Shown here one piece after another: positions 1-8,849 of a DNA stretch of 64,000 nt. A program made the translations under genes and the position numbers. A model generated the notes under the pieces. The model did not search any database, had not been told where the DNA came from, and saw only the letters and a program-made list of their open reading frames with translations. The stretch comes from Allobosea sp. BK604 (GTDB lineage Bacteria > Pseudomonadota > Alphaproteobacteria > Rhizobiales > Beijerinckiaceae): contig NZ_SLZF01000004.1 in the NCBI RefSeq assembly GCF_004341515.1, forward strand, positions 62,001 through 126,000, written 5' to 3'. How positions within the stretch are numbered: the stretch's first letter is position 1; each line of letters starts with the position of its first letter.

Positions 1-127
1 GGCTTTCCATTTTCAGCATAACCCAACCGATTGAAGGGGAGCAGGCGGCTCAATAGGGTGCCTCGAACCAACCGGCCGCAACCACAAAAATGGCCGTGTG
101 CGAGCGAGGGACCTGGAGGGGATCGCC

Positions 128-1390
128 ATGAACGAGACACGTGCGAAGACGAAGACGGCGATGCCTCGCAATGCGGCGATGCTCAGGACGGCGGCGCTTG
201 GCGCTGCGATCGGCATGCCTCTCCTGGCGGCGCTGCCGGCCCAGGCCCAGATCTCCGACGATGTGATCAAGCTCGGCATCACCAACGACCAGTCCGGCAT
301 CTATTCGGCGGCCGGCGGCCCCGGCGTCGTCGCCGCGGCGCGTATGGCGGTCGAGGATTTCGGCGGCGCGATCAACGGCAAGAAGATCGAGATCGTCGTC
401 GCCGACAACCAGAACAAGCCCGATATCGGCGTCGGCATCGTGCGCCGCTGGCTCGATACCGAGAAGGTCGACGCCATCGTCGATGGCGGCAACTCCGCCG
501 TCGGCGCGGCGATCCAGGAGGTCACCCGCGAGAAGAACAAGGTCTTCCTGATCTCCGGCTCGGGCACGACATTGCTGCACAACGAGGCCTGCTCGCCGGT
601 CGGCTTCCAATGGTCCTGGGACAGCTACGGGCTCGCTGCCGGCACGGCCGGCGCGCTGGTCAAGCAGGGTCTCGACACCTGGTTCTTCATCACGGCCGAC
701 TATAATTTCGGCCATGTCCTGGAGCAGCAGGCCTCCGACATCGTCAAGAAAAGCGGCGGCAAGGTGCTGGGCGCGTTGCGCCACCCGTTCAACACCGCCG
801 ATTTCTCCTCCTACCTGCTCCAGGCCCAGGCCTCGGGCGCCAAGGTGATCGCGCTCGCCAATGCCGGCGGTGACACCGTCAACGCCATCAAGCAGGCCAA
901 CGAGTTCGGCCTGACCAAGGGTGGCCAGAAGCTCGCGGCGCTGCTGCTCAACATCACCGACACCCATGCGCTCGGCCTGCAGACCGCGCAGGGCCTGATC
1001 GTCACGACCTTCTATTATTGGGACAAGGACGAGAAGACTCGGCCCTTCGGCGAGCGCTTCCTCAAGCAGACCGGCTCGGCTCCGACCTGGCTCCAGGCCG
1101 GCGCCTACAGCGCCGTCACGCATTACCTCAAGGCGGTCAAGGAAGCCGGCACCGACGAGACCAAGGCGGTGGTCGAGCAGATGCGCAAGACCAGGATCAA
1201 CGACGCGATGACGACCGATGGCTGGATCCGTGAGGACGGCAAGGTCATGCGCGGCGTCGACGTGGTCGAGGTCAAGGCGCCCGGCGAGTCGAAGAAGCCC
1301 TGGGACTACTACAAGGTCATCGCCTCGGTGCCGCCGGAGGCTGCGGCCATGCCGCTCTCCGAGAGCAAGTGCCCGCTCGTGAAGAAGTAA
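128..1390 (+). CDS. Liv-type ABC transporter substrate-binding protein
   Basis: Periplasmic binding protein of the LivJ/Peripla_BP_6 type, 420 aa, which would deliver a ligand to the Liv permease and ATPases encoded at 3344-6803. The ATG at 128 is preceded by GGAGGGG; the frame stays open upstream but that stretch does not look like protein. A basic N-terminus, a hydrophobic stretch and a likely cleavage after AQA (residue 40) give a clear signal peptide. The mature protein starts with a beta-strand motif (VIKLGITNDQSG) typical of the family. The ligand cannot be read from sequence; the neighbouring CoA-transferase hints at an organic or aromatic acid rather than an amino acid (inference). 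A strong hairpin follows the gene. Confidence 0.9.
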   Translation: MNETRAKTKTAMPRNAAMLRTAALGAAIGMPLLAALPAQAQISDDVIKLGITNDQSGIYSAAGGPGVVAAARMAVEDFGGAINGKKIEIVVADNQNKPDIGVGIVRRWLDTEKVDAIVDGGNSAVGAAIQEVTREKNKVFLISGSGTTLLHNEACSPVGFQWSWDSYGLAAGTAGALVKQGLDTWFFITADYNFGHVLEQQASDIVKKSGGKVLGALRHPFNTADFSSYLLQAQASGAKVIALANAGGDTVNAIKQANEFGLTKGGQKLAALLLNITDTHALGLQTAQGLIVTTFYYWDKDEKTRPFGERFLKQTGSAPTWLQAGAYSAVTHYLKAVKEAGTDETKAVVEQMRKTRINDAMTTDGWIREDGKVMRGVDVVEVKAPGESKKPWDYYKVIASVPPEAAAMPLSESKCPLVKK

Positions 1391-1407
1391 GCCTGCCGCT
1401 TACGAAA

Positions 1408-1447
1408 GGCCGGGGCGCGCTCTCGGGTGCGCTCCGGCCAACCTTTT
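1408..1447 (+). terminator. Hairpin after the binding-protein gene (partial terminator or mRNA-stabilising)
   Basis: A 13-bp stem (1408-1420 with 1427-1439, two G-U pairs, 6-nt loop TCTCGG) is followed by CTTTTCC. It lies between the binding-protein gene and the rest of the operon. This placement is common where binding protein must be made in excess over permease. The T-run is short, so termination is probably incomplete. Confidence 0.55.
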
Positions 1448-1459
1448 CCTGATCCGCCT

Positions 1460-2695
1460 ATGGGAGCCGTCGTCTTGGCCGGTCCGCTGTCGCATATCCG
1501 CGTTCTCGATCTCAGTCGCGTCATGGCCGGCCCCTGGGCCGGGCAGATGCTCGCCGATCTCGGCGCCGACGTGATCAAGGTCGAGCGCCCGAAAGTGGGC
1601 GACGACACGCGCGGCTGGGGCCCGCCCTTCCTGAAGGACAAGGATGGCAACAACACCCGGGATGCCGGCTATTTCCTCTGCACAAATCGCGGCAAGCGCT
1701 CGCTCACCATTGATTTCGAGAGTGAGCAGGGGCGCGAGATCGTCCGCCGGCTGGCCGCGCGCTCCGACATCCTGCTGGAGAATTTCAAGGTCGACACGTT
1801 GCAGCGCTTCGGTCTCGGCTATGACGAGCTCAAGCTGCTCAATTCCAGCCTGATCTACTGCTCGATCACAGGCTTCGGCCAGGACGGTCCGCGCCGCGCC
1901 AGCGTCGCCTACGACTTCATGATCCAGGCCATGGGCGGGCTGATGAGCGTCACCGGCGAGGAGGACGGTCAGCCCGGCGGCGGGCCGCAGAAGGTCGGCG
2001 TCCCCATCGTCGACCTGATGACCGGCATGTACGCCACCATCGCGGTGCTCGCCGCGCTCGCCCGGCGCGATACGACCGGGCAGGGCGACTATATCGACCT
2101 CGCCATGTTCGACGTCCAGGGCGCCTTCCTCGCCAACCAGGCGATGAACTACATGCTCTCGGGCAAGCCGCCGCGGCGCTATGGCAACGGCCACCCGAAC
2201 ATCATGCCGCAACAGGTCTTCGCCTGCCGTGACGGCCATGTCGTGCTCGCCGTCGGCAATGACGGGCAATTCGCCAAGCTCGCCCAGGTGCTGGGCGTGC
2301 CGGAATGGGCGAGCGACGAGCGCTTCCGCCTCAATGCCGGCCGCGTCGCCAATCGCGACGAGTTGCTGGCGCTCGTCGCCGGGCATTTCGCGACGTGGAC
2401 GCGGGCCGATCTGGTCGCGGCGCTGGAGAAGGTCGGCGTGCCCTGCGGGCCGATCAACGCGGTGCCGGAGGTCTTCGAGGACAAGCAGGCGATCCATCGC
2501 AAGATGCGGATCGAGATCCCGCATCCGGTCGCGGGTTCGGTGCCGCAGATCGCCAATCCGATCCGCTACGCCCAGGCACCGATCACGCATGAGCGCCACC
2601 CGCCGCTGCTCGGCGAGCACAATGCCGAAATCCTCGCCGATCTCGGCTTCACGCGGAAGGAGATCACCGATCTCGCCGCCTCGGGCGTGATCTGA
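1460..2695 (+). CDS. CaiB/BaiF class III CoA-transferase
   Basis: Family III CoA-transferase, 411 aa, which moves CoA between an acyl-CoA donor and a carboxylic acid in the cytoplasm. The N-terminus has the family signature (DLSRVMAGPWAG...ADVIKVE), and Asp185 in PIVDLMTG matches the catalytic aspartate that forms the aspartyl-CoA anhydride. The length is normal. I chose the ATG at 1460 because homology begins right after it. It sits inside a Liv-transporter operon, so it probably activates the imported acid (inference). The acid itself cannot be named. The flavin-reductase-like gene follows after 10 bp. Confidence 0.9.
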   Translation: MGAVVLAGPLSHIRVLDLSRVMAGPWAGQMLADLGADVIKVERPKVGDDTRGWGPPFLKDKDGNNTRDAGYFLCTNRGKRSLTIDFESEQGREIVRRLAARSDILLENFKVDTLQRFGLGYDELKLLNSSLIYCSITGFGQDGPRRASVAYDFMIQAMGGLMSVTGEEDGQPGGGPQKVGVPIVDLMTGMYATIAVLAALARRDTTGQGDYIDLAMFDVQGAFLANQAMNYMLSGKPPRRYGNGHPNIMPQQVFACRDGHVVLAVGNDGQFAKLAQVLGVPEWASDERFRLNAGRVANRDELLALVAGHFATWTRADLVAALEKVGVPCGPINAVPEVFEDKQAIHRKMRIEIPHPVAGSVPQIANPIRYAQAPITHERHPPLLGEHNAEILADLGFTRKEITDLAASGVI

Positions 2696-2705
2696 GGAGC
2701 GCTTC

Positions 2706-3347
2706 ATGTTCTACGATCCGCGCAGCGACGAGCACGGTCTGCCGCACAGCCCCGTCACCGCGCTGGTGACGCCGCGGCCGATCGGCTGGATTTCGAGCGT
2801 GAGCCGGGCCGGGGTGGTGAACCTATCGCCCTATAGCTTCTTCAACCTGGTCTCGGCCTATCCGCCCTTCGTGATGTTCTCGAGCGCGCCGGCAAAGGAT
2901 TCGCAGCGCAATGCCGAGGAGACCGGCGAGTTCGTCGTCAACATCGCGACCTATGATCTGCGCGACGAGGTCAACGCATCCTCGGCCGAGTTCGGCGCCC
3001 ATGTCAGCGAGCCCGCGGTCGTCGGGCTGGAGATGATCCCCTGCCGCAACGTCCGGGTGCCGCGCGTTGCGCGCTCGCCGATCGCGCTCGAATGCCGCTA
3101 CTCCAAGACCGTCGGCCTCGAATCCGGCGACGGCAAGCCAAACCCTTCGGCGATCGTGATCGGCGAGGTGGTCGGCATCCATATCGACGAGGCCGTGCTG
3201 GTCGAGGGCCTGATCGACGTCACCAGCGTGCGCCCGCTCGCCCGCCTCGGCTACATGGATTATTGCGTCGTCGACGAGGTCTTCGAGATCAGGCGGCCGG
3301 GCGAGCCGGCGGCTGCGCTCAGCCGTAAGGCGGAGCCGGTCTCGTGA
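2706..3347 (+). CDS. Flavin reductase family protein (FMN-binding split barrel)
   Basis: 213-aa protein of the flavin-reductase-like/DIM6-NTAB family. The N-terminal half holds the split-barrel FMN-binding features (TPRPIGWISSV, NLSPYSFFN, FSSAPAKDSQRNAEET, FVVNIA). Such proteins use NAD(P)H to reduce FMN for a partner oxygenase, or bind FMN themselves. No oxygenase is seen in this operon, so the partner is unknown. The TGA overlaps the GTG start of the next ABC ATPase gene, indicating translational coupling. The start has AGGAG just upstream at 2696-2700. Confidence 0.85.
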   Translation: MFYDPRSDEHGLPHSPVTALVTPRPIGWISSVSRAGVVNLSPYSFFNLVSAYPPFVMFSSAPAKDSQRNAEETGEFVVNIATYDLRDEVNASSAEFGAHVSEPAVVGLEMIPCRNVRVPRVARSPIALECRYSKTVGLESGDGKPNPSAIVIGEVVGIHIDEAVLVEGLIDVTSVRPLARLGYMDYCVVDEVFEIRRPGEPAAALSRKAEPVS

Positions 3348-4144
3348 GCGCCGTGCCCGCCATGCCGGTCGCAGCGGATGCCGCGACGCCATCGCGCGAT
3401 ATCGTCCTGCGGACCGAGAAGCTCACCAAGGTCTTCGGCGGCTTCAAGGCCGTCGACGATGTCAGTTTCGCGGTCGAGCGCGGCACGATCCATGCCGTGA
3501 TCGGACCCAACGGCGCCGGCAAGACGACGCTGTTCAACCTGCTGACCAAGTTCCACCTGCCGACGACCGGCCGCATCTTCTACGGTCAGGACGAGATCAC
3601 GACGATGCCGGCCGACGAGACGGCGCGGCAGGGCATCGTCCGCTCCTTCCAGATCGCCGCCGTCTTCCCGCAGATGACGGCCTACGAGAATGTCCGCCTC
3701 GCCCTGCAGCAGCGCATGGGCAACTGGTACCGCTTCTGGAGCCCGGAACGCTCGCTCGCCGGCCTGCGCGGGCGCGCCGAGGAACTGCTCGCCGCCGTCG
3801 GCCTCTCCGATTTCTGCGAGACCTATGCCTCGGACCTGTCCTATGGCCGCAAGCGCGCGCTGGAGATCGCGACCACCCTGGCGATGGAGCCCAGGATCCT
3901 CCTGCTCGACGAGCCGATGGCGGGGCTCGGCCATGAGGATATCGACCGCGTCGCCGCCCTGATCCGCGAGGTCGCCATCGGCCGCACCGTGCTCTTGGTC
4001 GAGCATAACCTGCGCGTCGTGGCCGATCTCTCCGACACCATCACCGTGATGACCCGCGGGCGCGTGCTGGCCGAGGGCAGCTATGCCGAGCTCGCCGCCA
4101 ATCCGGCCGTGGTCGAGGCCTATATGGGGACCGGACATGGCTGA
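3344..4144 (+). CDS. Liv-type ABC transporter ATP-binding protein (LivG-like)
   Basis: 266-aa cytoplasmic ATPase. Walker A GPNGAGKTT, the LivG-type signature LSYGRKR in place of LSGGQ, and Walker B ILLLDEPMAGL are all visible, and the C-terminus has the usual LivG ending (EAYMG). It starts at GTG 3344, overlapping the preceding stop by 4 nt, and has an extra 20 or so residues before the ATPase fold. It pairs with the LivF-like ATPase that follows (8-bp overlap) to power the fused permease at 4887-6803. Confidence 0.92.
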   Translation: MSAVPAMPVAADAATPSRDIVLRTEKLTKVFGGFKAVDDVSFAVERGTIHAVIGPNGAGKTTLFNLLTKFHLPTTGRIFYGQDEITTMPADETARQGIVRSFQIAAVFPQMTAYENVRLALQQRMGNWYRFWSPERSLAGLRGRAEELLAAVGLSDFCETYASDLSYGRKRALEIATTLAMEPRILLLDEPMAGLGHEDIDRVAALIREVAIGRTVLLVEHNLRVVADLSDTITVMTRGRVLAEGSYAELAANPAVVEAYMGTGHG

Positions 4145-4865
4145 GCCTGCCCGACAAGCCGCTGCCGCCCCCTTCCTCGAGATCCGCGATCTCAACGCCT
4201 GGTATGGCGAGTCGCATGTGCTGCAGGGCATGAGCTTCTCGATCGCCGAGGGCGAGCTGGTCACGCTGCTCGGCCGCAACGGCGCCGGCAAGACCACGAC
4301 CCTGCGCGCCATGATGGGCATTCTCGACAGGCGCCAGGGCTCGGTGCGCTATCGCGGCGAGGAGCTGATCGGCGCGCGCTCCTATCGCATCGCCCGCGCC
4401 GGCCTGGCCTATTGCCCGGAGGAGCGCGGCATCTTCGCCAGCCTTAATGTCGAGGAGAATCTCAAGCTCCTGCCGATCATCGACAAGGGCGGCATGGCGG
4501 TCGAGGAGATCTACGAGCTCTTCCCCAATCTTGCCGAGCGGCGTCGCAGCGACGGCAACAAGCTCTCCGGCGGCGAGCAGCAGATGCTCGCCATCGGCCG
4601 CATCCTGCGCACCGGTGCTCGCACGCTCCTGTTGGACGAGCCGACCGAGGGGCTCGCCCCGGTCATCGTCCAGCGCATCGGCGAGGTGCTGCGCCTGCTC
4701 AAGGCGCGCGGCTTCACCATCCTGCTCGTCGAGCAGAACTTCCATTTCGCCGCGACCATCGCCGACCGGCACCATCTCGTCGAGCACGGGCAGGTCGTGG
4801 CGATGATCCCCAATGACGAGCTCGACGCGCAGCGCGACCTGCTGCGCCATCATCTCGGCGTCTGA
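4137..4865 (+). CDS. Liv-type ABC transporter ATP-binding protein (LivF-like)
   Basis: 242-aa second ATPase of the importer. Walker A GRNGAGKTT, signature LSGGEQQML and Walker B LLLDEPTEGLAP are intact, and the linker PEERGIFASLNVEENL is typical of LivF. The ATG at 4137 overlaps the end of the LivG-like gene by 8 bp, an arrangement repeated in the second Liv operon (32115-32122). Earlier in-frame starts lie inside the LivG-like gene and are unlikely. The permease gene begins 21 bp downstream. Confidence 0.92.
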   Translation: MAEPARQAAAAPFLEIRDLNAWYGESHVLQGMSFSIAEGELVTLLGRNGAGKTTTLRAMMGILDRRQGSVRYRGEELIGARSYRIARAGLAYCPEERGIFASLNVEENLKLLPIIDKGGMAVEEIYELFPNLAERRRSDGNKLSGGEQQMLAIGRILRTGARTLLLDEPTEGLAPVIVQRIGEVLRLLKARGFTILLVEQNFHFAATIADRHHLVEHGQVVAMIPNDELDAQRDLLRHHLGV

Positions 4866-4886
4866 CGGCCGGGCAAGGTTCAAAGA

Positions 4887-6803
4887 ATGATCACTGTTCC
4901 GCTTCTCGGCATTCCGCTCCAGGTCCTGCTCGGCCAATTGCTGCTCGGGCTGATCAACGGCTCGTTCTACGCATTGCTGAGCCTGGGCGTCGCGATCATC
5001 TTCGGCCTGCTCAACATCGTGAACTTCGCCCATGGCGCGCAATATATGCTCGGCGCCTTCGCGGCCTATTTCCTGCTGAAGCTGACCGGCATCGGCTATT
5101 GGGGCGCGCTGATCCTGGCGCCGCTGATCGTCGGCGCGCTCGGCCTCGTCATCGAGCAGCTCTTCCTCAAGCGGCTCTACAAGCTCGACCATCTCTACGG
5201 CATGGTGCTGACGCTCGGCCTCGCCATGGTGATCGAGGGCGTGTTCCGGCATTTCTTCGGCGCTGCCGGCCTGCCTTACGGCATACCCTCGGCGCTTCAG
5301 GGCGGCCAGAATCTCGGCTTCATGTACCTGCCGAACTATCGCGGCTGGGTCATCGTCGCCTCGCTGATCATCTGCTTCGGCACCTGGTACCTGATCGAGC
5401 GCACGCCGCTCGGCGCCACCCTGCGCGCCGCCACCGAGAACCGCGTGCTGGTCGAGGCCTTCGGCCTCAACGTCCCCCGCATGGTGATGCTGACCTATGG
5501 CTCCGGCGTCGCGCTGGCGGCGTTGGCCGGCGTCATGGCCGCGCCGATCTACCAGGTCAGCCCGCTGATGGGCACGAATGTCATCGTCGTCGTCTTCGCC
5601 GTCGTGGTGATCGGCGGCATGGGCTCGATCCTCGGCGCCATTCTCTCCGGCTTCACGCTCGGCCTCGTCGAGGGCCTGACCAAGGTCATCTATCCCGAGG
5701 CCGCCTCGACCGTGGTCTTCGTCATCATGGCGGTCGTGCTGCTGACCAGGCCCGCCGGCTTCCTCGGCCGCAACCAGGCCGCGCCGACCGGCAACAGCTT
5801 CCTCGCCGATGCCGTCTCGCTCGGCGCCCGGCGCTGGACGAAGCCGGTCGAGATCGCCTTGCTCGCCTTCGCCTGCGTCGCGCCCTTCTTCATCTATCCG
5901 CTCTTCCTCTCGAAAGTTCTGTGCTTCGCGCTGTTCGGCGCGGCCTTCGCGTTGCTCGCCGGCCATGTCGGCCTGCTCTCCTTCGGCCATGCCGCCTATT
6001 TCGGCGCGGGCGCCTATGTCACGGCCTACACCGCCAAGGCCTGGGCGCTGCCGCCCGAGCTCGCCATCCTGCTCGGCACCGGCGTCGCGGCGCTGTTCGG
6101 ACTGCTCTTCGGCTGGCTCGCGATCCGCCGCTCCGGCATCTATTTCGCCATGGTGACGCTGGCGCTGTCGCAGCTCATCTTCTTCGTCGCGCTCCAGGCG
6201 AAATGGACCGGCGGCGAGGACGGCATCCAGGCCGTGCCGCGCGGCCGGCTCTTCGGGCTGGTCGATCTCGAGCAGCCGCTCGCGATCTATTTCTTCACGC
6301 TGGTCGTCTTCGTCGCCTGTTTCCTGCTGATCCGCCGCATCACCAGCTCGCCCTTCGGCCAGGTGCTGAAGGCGACGGCGCAGAACGAGGCGCGGGTGAT
6401 CTCGCTCGGCTACAAGGTCCAGCGCGCAAAACTGCTCGCCTTCGTTCTCTCCGCCGCCCTGGCCGGCCTCGCCGGCTCGATGAAGGCGCTCGTCGTCAAG
6501 CTCGCTTCGCTTGCCGACGTGCACTGGTCGATGTCGGGCGAGGTGCTGCTGATCAGCCTGATCGGCGGGCTCGGCTCGCTGCTCGGCCCGATCTTCGGCT
6601 CCTTCGTGCTGATCGGCATCGGCGACTATCTCGCCGCCGCCGGCGCCTGGGTGACGGTGCTGCAGGGCCTGATCTTCGTCTTCAGCGTGCTGCTGTTCCG
6701 GCGCGGCCTCGTCGGCGGGCTCGATGATCTCTTCGGCTGGTTCGCGCGCCGGCGCGGCAAGGCCGCCGCGCCGCTCGCCATCCGCCCGGCGGCGGGCGAG
6801 TAG
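4887..6803 (+). CDS. Fused LivH-LivM branched-chain-type ABC permease
   Basis: 638-aa inner-membrane protein in which the two Liv permease subunits are one chain. Residues 1 to about 295 are LivH-like (GLLNIVNFAHGAQYMLGAF, then the GGMGSILGAI loop that contacts the ATPase). After a short linker, residues from about 310 are LivM-like (LLSFGHAAYFGAGAYV, GGLGSLLGPI). Separate LivH and LivM genes are the usual form, as at 32864-34896 in this window; fused versions are known. It completes the importer begun at 128. The stop codon falls within a large hairpin shared with the convergent dehydrogenase gene. Confidence 0.93.
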   Translation: MITVPLLGIPLQVLLGQLLLGLINGSFYALLSLGVAIIFGLLNIVNFAHGAQYMLGAFAAYFLLKLTGIGYWGALILAPLIVGALGLVIEQLFLKRLYKLDHLYGMVLTLGLAMVIEGVFRHFFGAAGLPYGIPSALQGGQNLGFMYLPNYRGWVIVASLIICFGTWYLIERTPLGATLRAATENRVLVEAFGLNVPRMVMLTYGSGVALAALAGVMAAPIYQVSPLMGTNVIVVVFAVVVIGGMGSILGAILSGFTLGLVEGLTKVIYPEAASTVVFVIMAVVLLTRPAGFLGRNQAAPTGNSFLADAVSLGARRWTKPVEIALLAFACVAPFFIYPLFLSKVLCFALFGAAFALLAGHVGLLSFGHAAYFGAGAYVTAYTAKAWALPPELAILLGTGVAALFGLLFGWLAIRRSGIYFAMVTLALSQLIFFVALQAKWTGGEDGIQAVPRGRLFGLVDLEQPLAIYFFTLVVFVACFLLIRRITSSPFGQVLKATAQNEARVISLGYKVQRAKLLAFVLSAALAGLAGSMKALVVKLASLADVHWSMSGEVLLISLIGGLGSLLGPIFGSFVLIGIGDYLAAAGAWVTVLQGLIFVFSVLLFRRGLVGGLDDLFGWFARRRGKAAAPLAIRPAAGE

Positions 6804-6842
6804 AGTTCCGGCCCGAAACCGGGGTTGCGATAACTCGCCCGC
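6792..6842. terminator. Candidate bidirectional terminator hairpin
   Basis: Perfect 10-bp inverted repeat GCGGGCGAGT (6792-6801) / ACTCGCCCGC (6833-6842) between two convergent genes, including the permease stop codon. There is no T-run, so a bidirectional transcription barrier or mRNA 3-prime-end stabiliser is inferred from position and symmetry only. Confidence 0.4.
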
Positions 6843-6851
6843 TGATCCGGC

Positions 6852-7811
6852 TCAGGCGGTCAGCACCCGCACCGGGTTGTTGTCGAGCCAGCGCGCGATG
6901 TCCTCGACCACCCCGGTGAAATAGGCGCGGTAATTTGCCTGGGTGACATAGCCGAGATGCGGCGTCGCCACGACATTCGGCAGGCCGCGCAACGGATGTG
7001 GCACCGGCAGCGGCTCGGTATCGTAGACATCGAGGCCCGCGCCGGCGATCCTGCCGCTCTTCAGCGCATCGATCAGCGCAGCCTCGTCGACGATCGGCCC
7101 GCGCGACGTGTTGATCAGCAACGCCTGCGGCCGCATCAGCCCGAACTCGGCCGCCCCGATCAGCCCGCGCGTGCCGGCATTCAGCGGCACATGGATGCTG
7201 ACGATATCGGATTGCCGCAGCAATTCGTGCAGCGTCGCGGCGCGCTCCGCGCCGACCGATTTCGCGGTCTCCTCGCTAAGCGAGCGGCTCCAGCCGAGCA
7301 CGTTCATGTCGAAGGCGGTGCCGACGCGGGCGACGCGCTGGCCAAGATTGCCGAGACCGATAATGCCCAGCGTCGTGCCGCGCAGATCCCGCCCGACGCT
7401 GGTCTGCCACGGCCCGCCGGCATGGAAATTGGCGTTCTCCGCCGGGATCGTGCGCGTCAGCGCATGGATCAGCCCCCAGGTCAGCTCGGCCGTGGTGCCT
7501 GGCGCGCTCGACGTGCCGCAGACCGTGACGCCCTGTTTGGCCGCCGCGGCGAAATCGATCGAGGCGTTGCGCATGCCGGTGGTGACGAGGAGCTTCAGCT
7601 TCGGCAGGGCGGCGAAGAGCTCGGCCGGGAAGGGCGTGCGCTCGCGCATCATCACCACGATCTCGGCATCGGAAAGGAGCGCGATCAGCGCTTCGCCGAC
7701 GACGGGCGCAGTGCTGACGCGGAGGTTGACGCGCTCGCGCAGGGAGCTCCAGTCCGCCATCTCGAGCGCGACATTCTGATAATCGTCCAGGATCACGCAG
7801 GTTGGTGTCAT
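6852..7811 (-). CDS. D-2-hydroxyacid dehydrogenase family protein
   Basis: 319-aa NAD(P)-dependent dehydrogenase of the D-isomer 2-hydroxyacid family (phosphoglycerate/glyoxylate-reductase fold). The Rossmann motif GIIGLGNLGQRV lies near the middle. The catalytic set is recognisable: Arg in INTSRGPIVDEAAL, Glu in DTEPLP and His in TPHLGYV. It would reduce a 2-oxo acid or oxidise a D-2-hydroxy acid; the substrate is unknown. The ATG at 7811 is preferred to an upstream in-frame TTG. Its start lies 8 bp after the LysR gene on the same strand, so the two are probably co-transcribed. Confidence 0.88.
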   Translation of the reverse strand: MTPTCVILDDYQNVALEMADWSSLRERVNLRVSTAPVVGEALIALLSDAEIVVMMRERTPFPAELFAALPKLKLLVTTGMRNASIDFAAAAKQGVTVCGTSSAPGTTAELTWGLIHALTRTIPAENANFHAGGPWQTSVGRDLRGTTLGIIGLGNLGQRVARVGTAFDMNVLGWSRSLSEETAKSVGAERAATLHELLRQSDIVSIHVPLNAGTRGLIGAAEFGLMRPQALLINTSRGPIVDEAALIDALKSGRIAGAGLDVYDTEPLPVPHPLRGLPNVVATPHLGYVTQANYRAYFTGVVEDIARWLDNNPVRVLTA

Positions 7812-7819
7812 CGTCGTCC

Positions 7820-8731
7820 TCAAGCGCGCACGGCCTCGGGCAGGTAGCGCACCAGGAAATCCGTGAAGGCGCGGATCTTCGGCGCGTTCTGCATGTTCGG
7901 CGGATACATCACATAAACATGGGTGTCGAAGGTCGCCATCGTGGTGATCTGATGCTCCGGCAGCACCCGCACCAGCCGTCCGCGCCGCTCCTCCTCGCGC
8001 ACGACATAGTGGTGGAAGATGCTGATGCCGCAGCCGGCCAGCGTGGCCGAGAGCAGGGCGCCGACATCGTTGCTCTGGAACAGGCCCTCGATCCTGACCT
8101 CGCGCATCTCTTCGGGCTGGCCGATGCGCCAGATCGTCGGCTCGTCATTGACGACGAAGGCCAGGCAATTATGGCTCAGCAGCGCTTCCGGCGTCTCCGG
8201 CAGGCCGAATTCGGCGATATAGGCCGGGCTGGCATAGAGCCCCTGCTGGGCCGAGACGACGCGGCGCGTGATCAGCGAGGAGGCCGGGCCGAGCCCGAAG
8301 CGGATACCGATATCGATGTCGTCGGCGAGCGTGTCGATCTGCTGGCTCGTGAGTCGCAGGTCGATCTTCAGGCCTGGCTGCTCGCGCATGAATTTCGGCA
8401 GGAGCGGTGCGATCAGGCGCGCGCCGAGCGAGACGCGGCTCTGCACGCGCAAGGTGCCGCGCGGCTTGTCGCGGAACAGCGCGACCGCGTGGTCGGCCTC
8501 CTCGAGATTCTCCAGCACGCGCCTGACCGCGCCATGATAGGCCCGGCCGGCCTCGGTCAGCGTGACATGGCGCGTGGTGCGCACGAAGAGCGGCACGCCG
8601 AGCCGCTGCTCCAGCGCCGCGATCCGGCGCGAGACGGTCGAGGGCGGCAGGCCGAGCTGGCGCGCCGCGGCCGAGAAGCTGCCGGCCGCGACGACCTTGG
8701 TGAAGACCCTGAGATCGGCGAATTCGTGCAT
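7820..8731 (-). CDS. LysR-family transcriptional regulator
   Basis: 303 aa, normal length. The N-terminal winged helix-turn-helix (FTKVVAAGSFSAAARQLGLPPSTVSRRIAALEQRLGVPLF) is followed by an effector-binding periplasmic-binding-protein-like domain. It belongs to the CrgA-type branch by its N-terminal pattern. It lies upstream of the hydroxyacid dehydrogenase gene on the same strand, so that gene and the enoyl-CoA hydratase upstream are candidate targets. The effector is unknown. Confidence 0.92.
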   Translation of the reverse strand: MHEFADLRVFTKVVAAGSFSAAARQLGLPPSTVSRRIAALEQRLGVPLFVRTTRHVTLTEAGRAYHGAVRRVLENLEEADHAVALFRDKPRGTLRVQSRVSLGARLIAPLLPKFMREQPGLKIDLRLTSQQIDTLADDIDIGIRFGLGPASSLITRRVVSAQQGLYASPAYIAEFGLPETPEALLSHNCLAFVVNDEPTIWRIGQPEEMREVRIEGLFQSNDVGALLSATLAGCGISIFHHYVVREEERRGRLVRVLPEHQITTMATFDTHVYVMYPPNMQNAPKIRAFTDFLVRYLPEAVRA

Positions 8732-8849
8732 CGGGCGAGGGCGTCCATCGAGGGCCGGGCGGGCCTCGCATCAAGCCGGCGCACCATGTCGCGCTTTGCC
8801 GGCCGCCGCAATGCGGACGAGCGCAGATCTCAGTGTACCTGCGGCGTAT

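Noticed and set aside
4041..6524. Long open frame on the minus strand opposite the first Liv operon (over 800 codons)
   Set aside because: It mirrors intact ABC genes on the plus strand. Its translation is a low-complexity Glu/Arg/Asp-rich string with no domain, as expected for the antisense of GC-rich codons.
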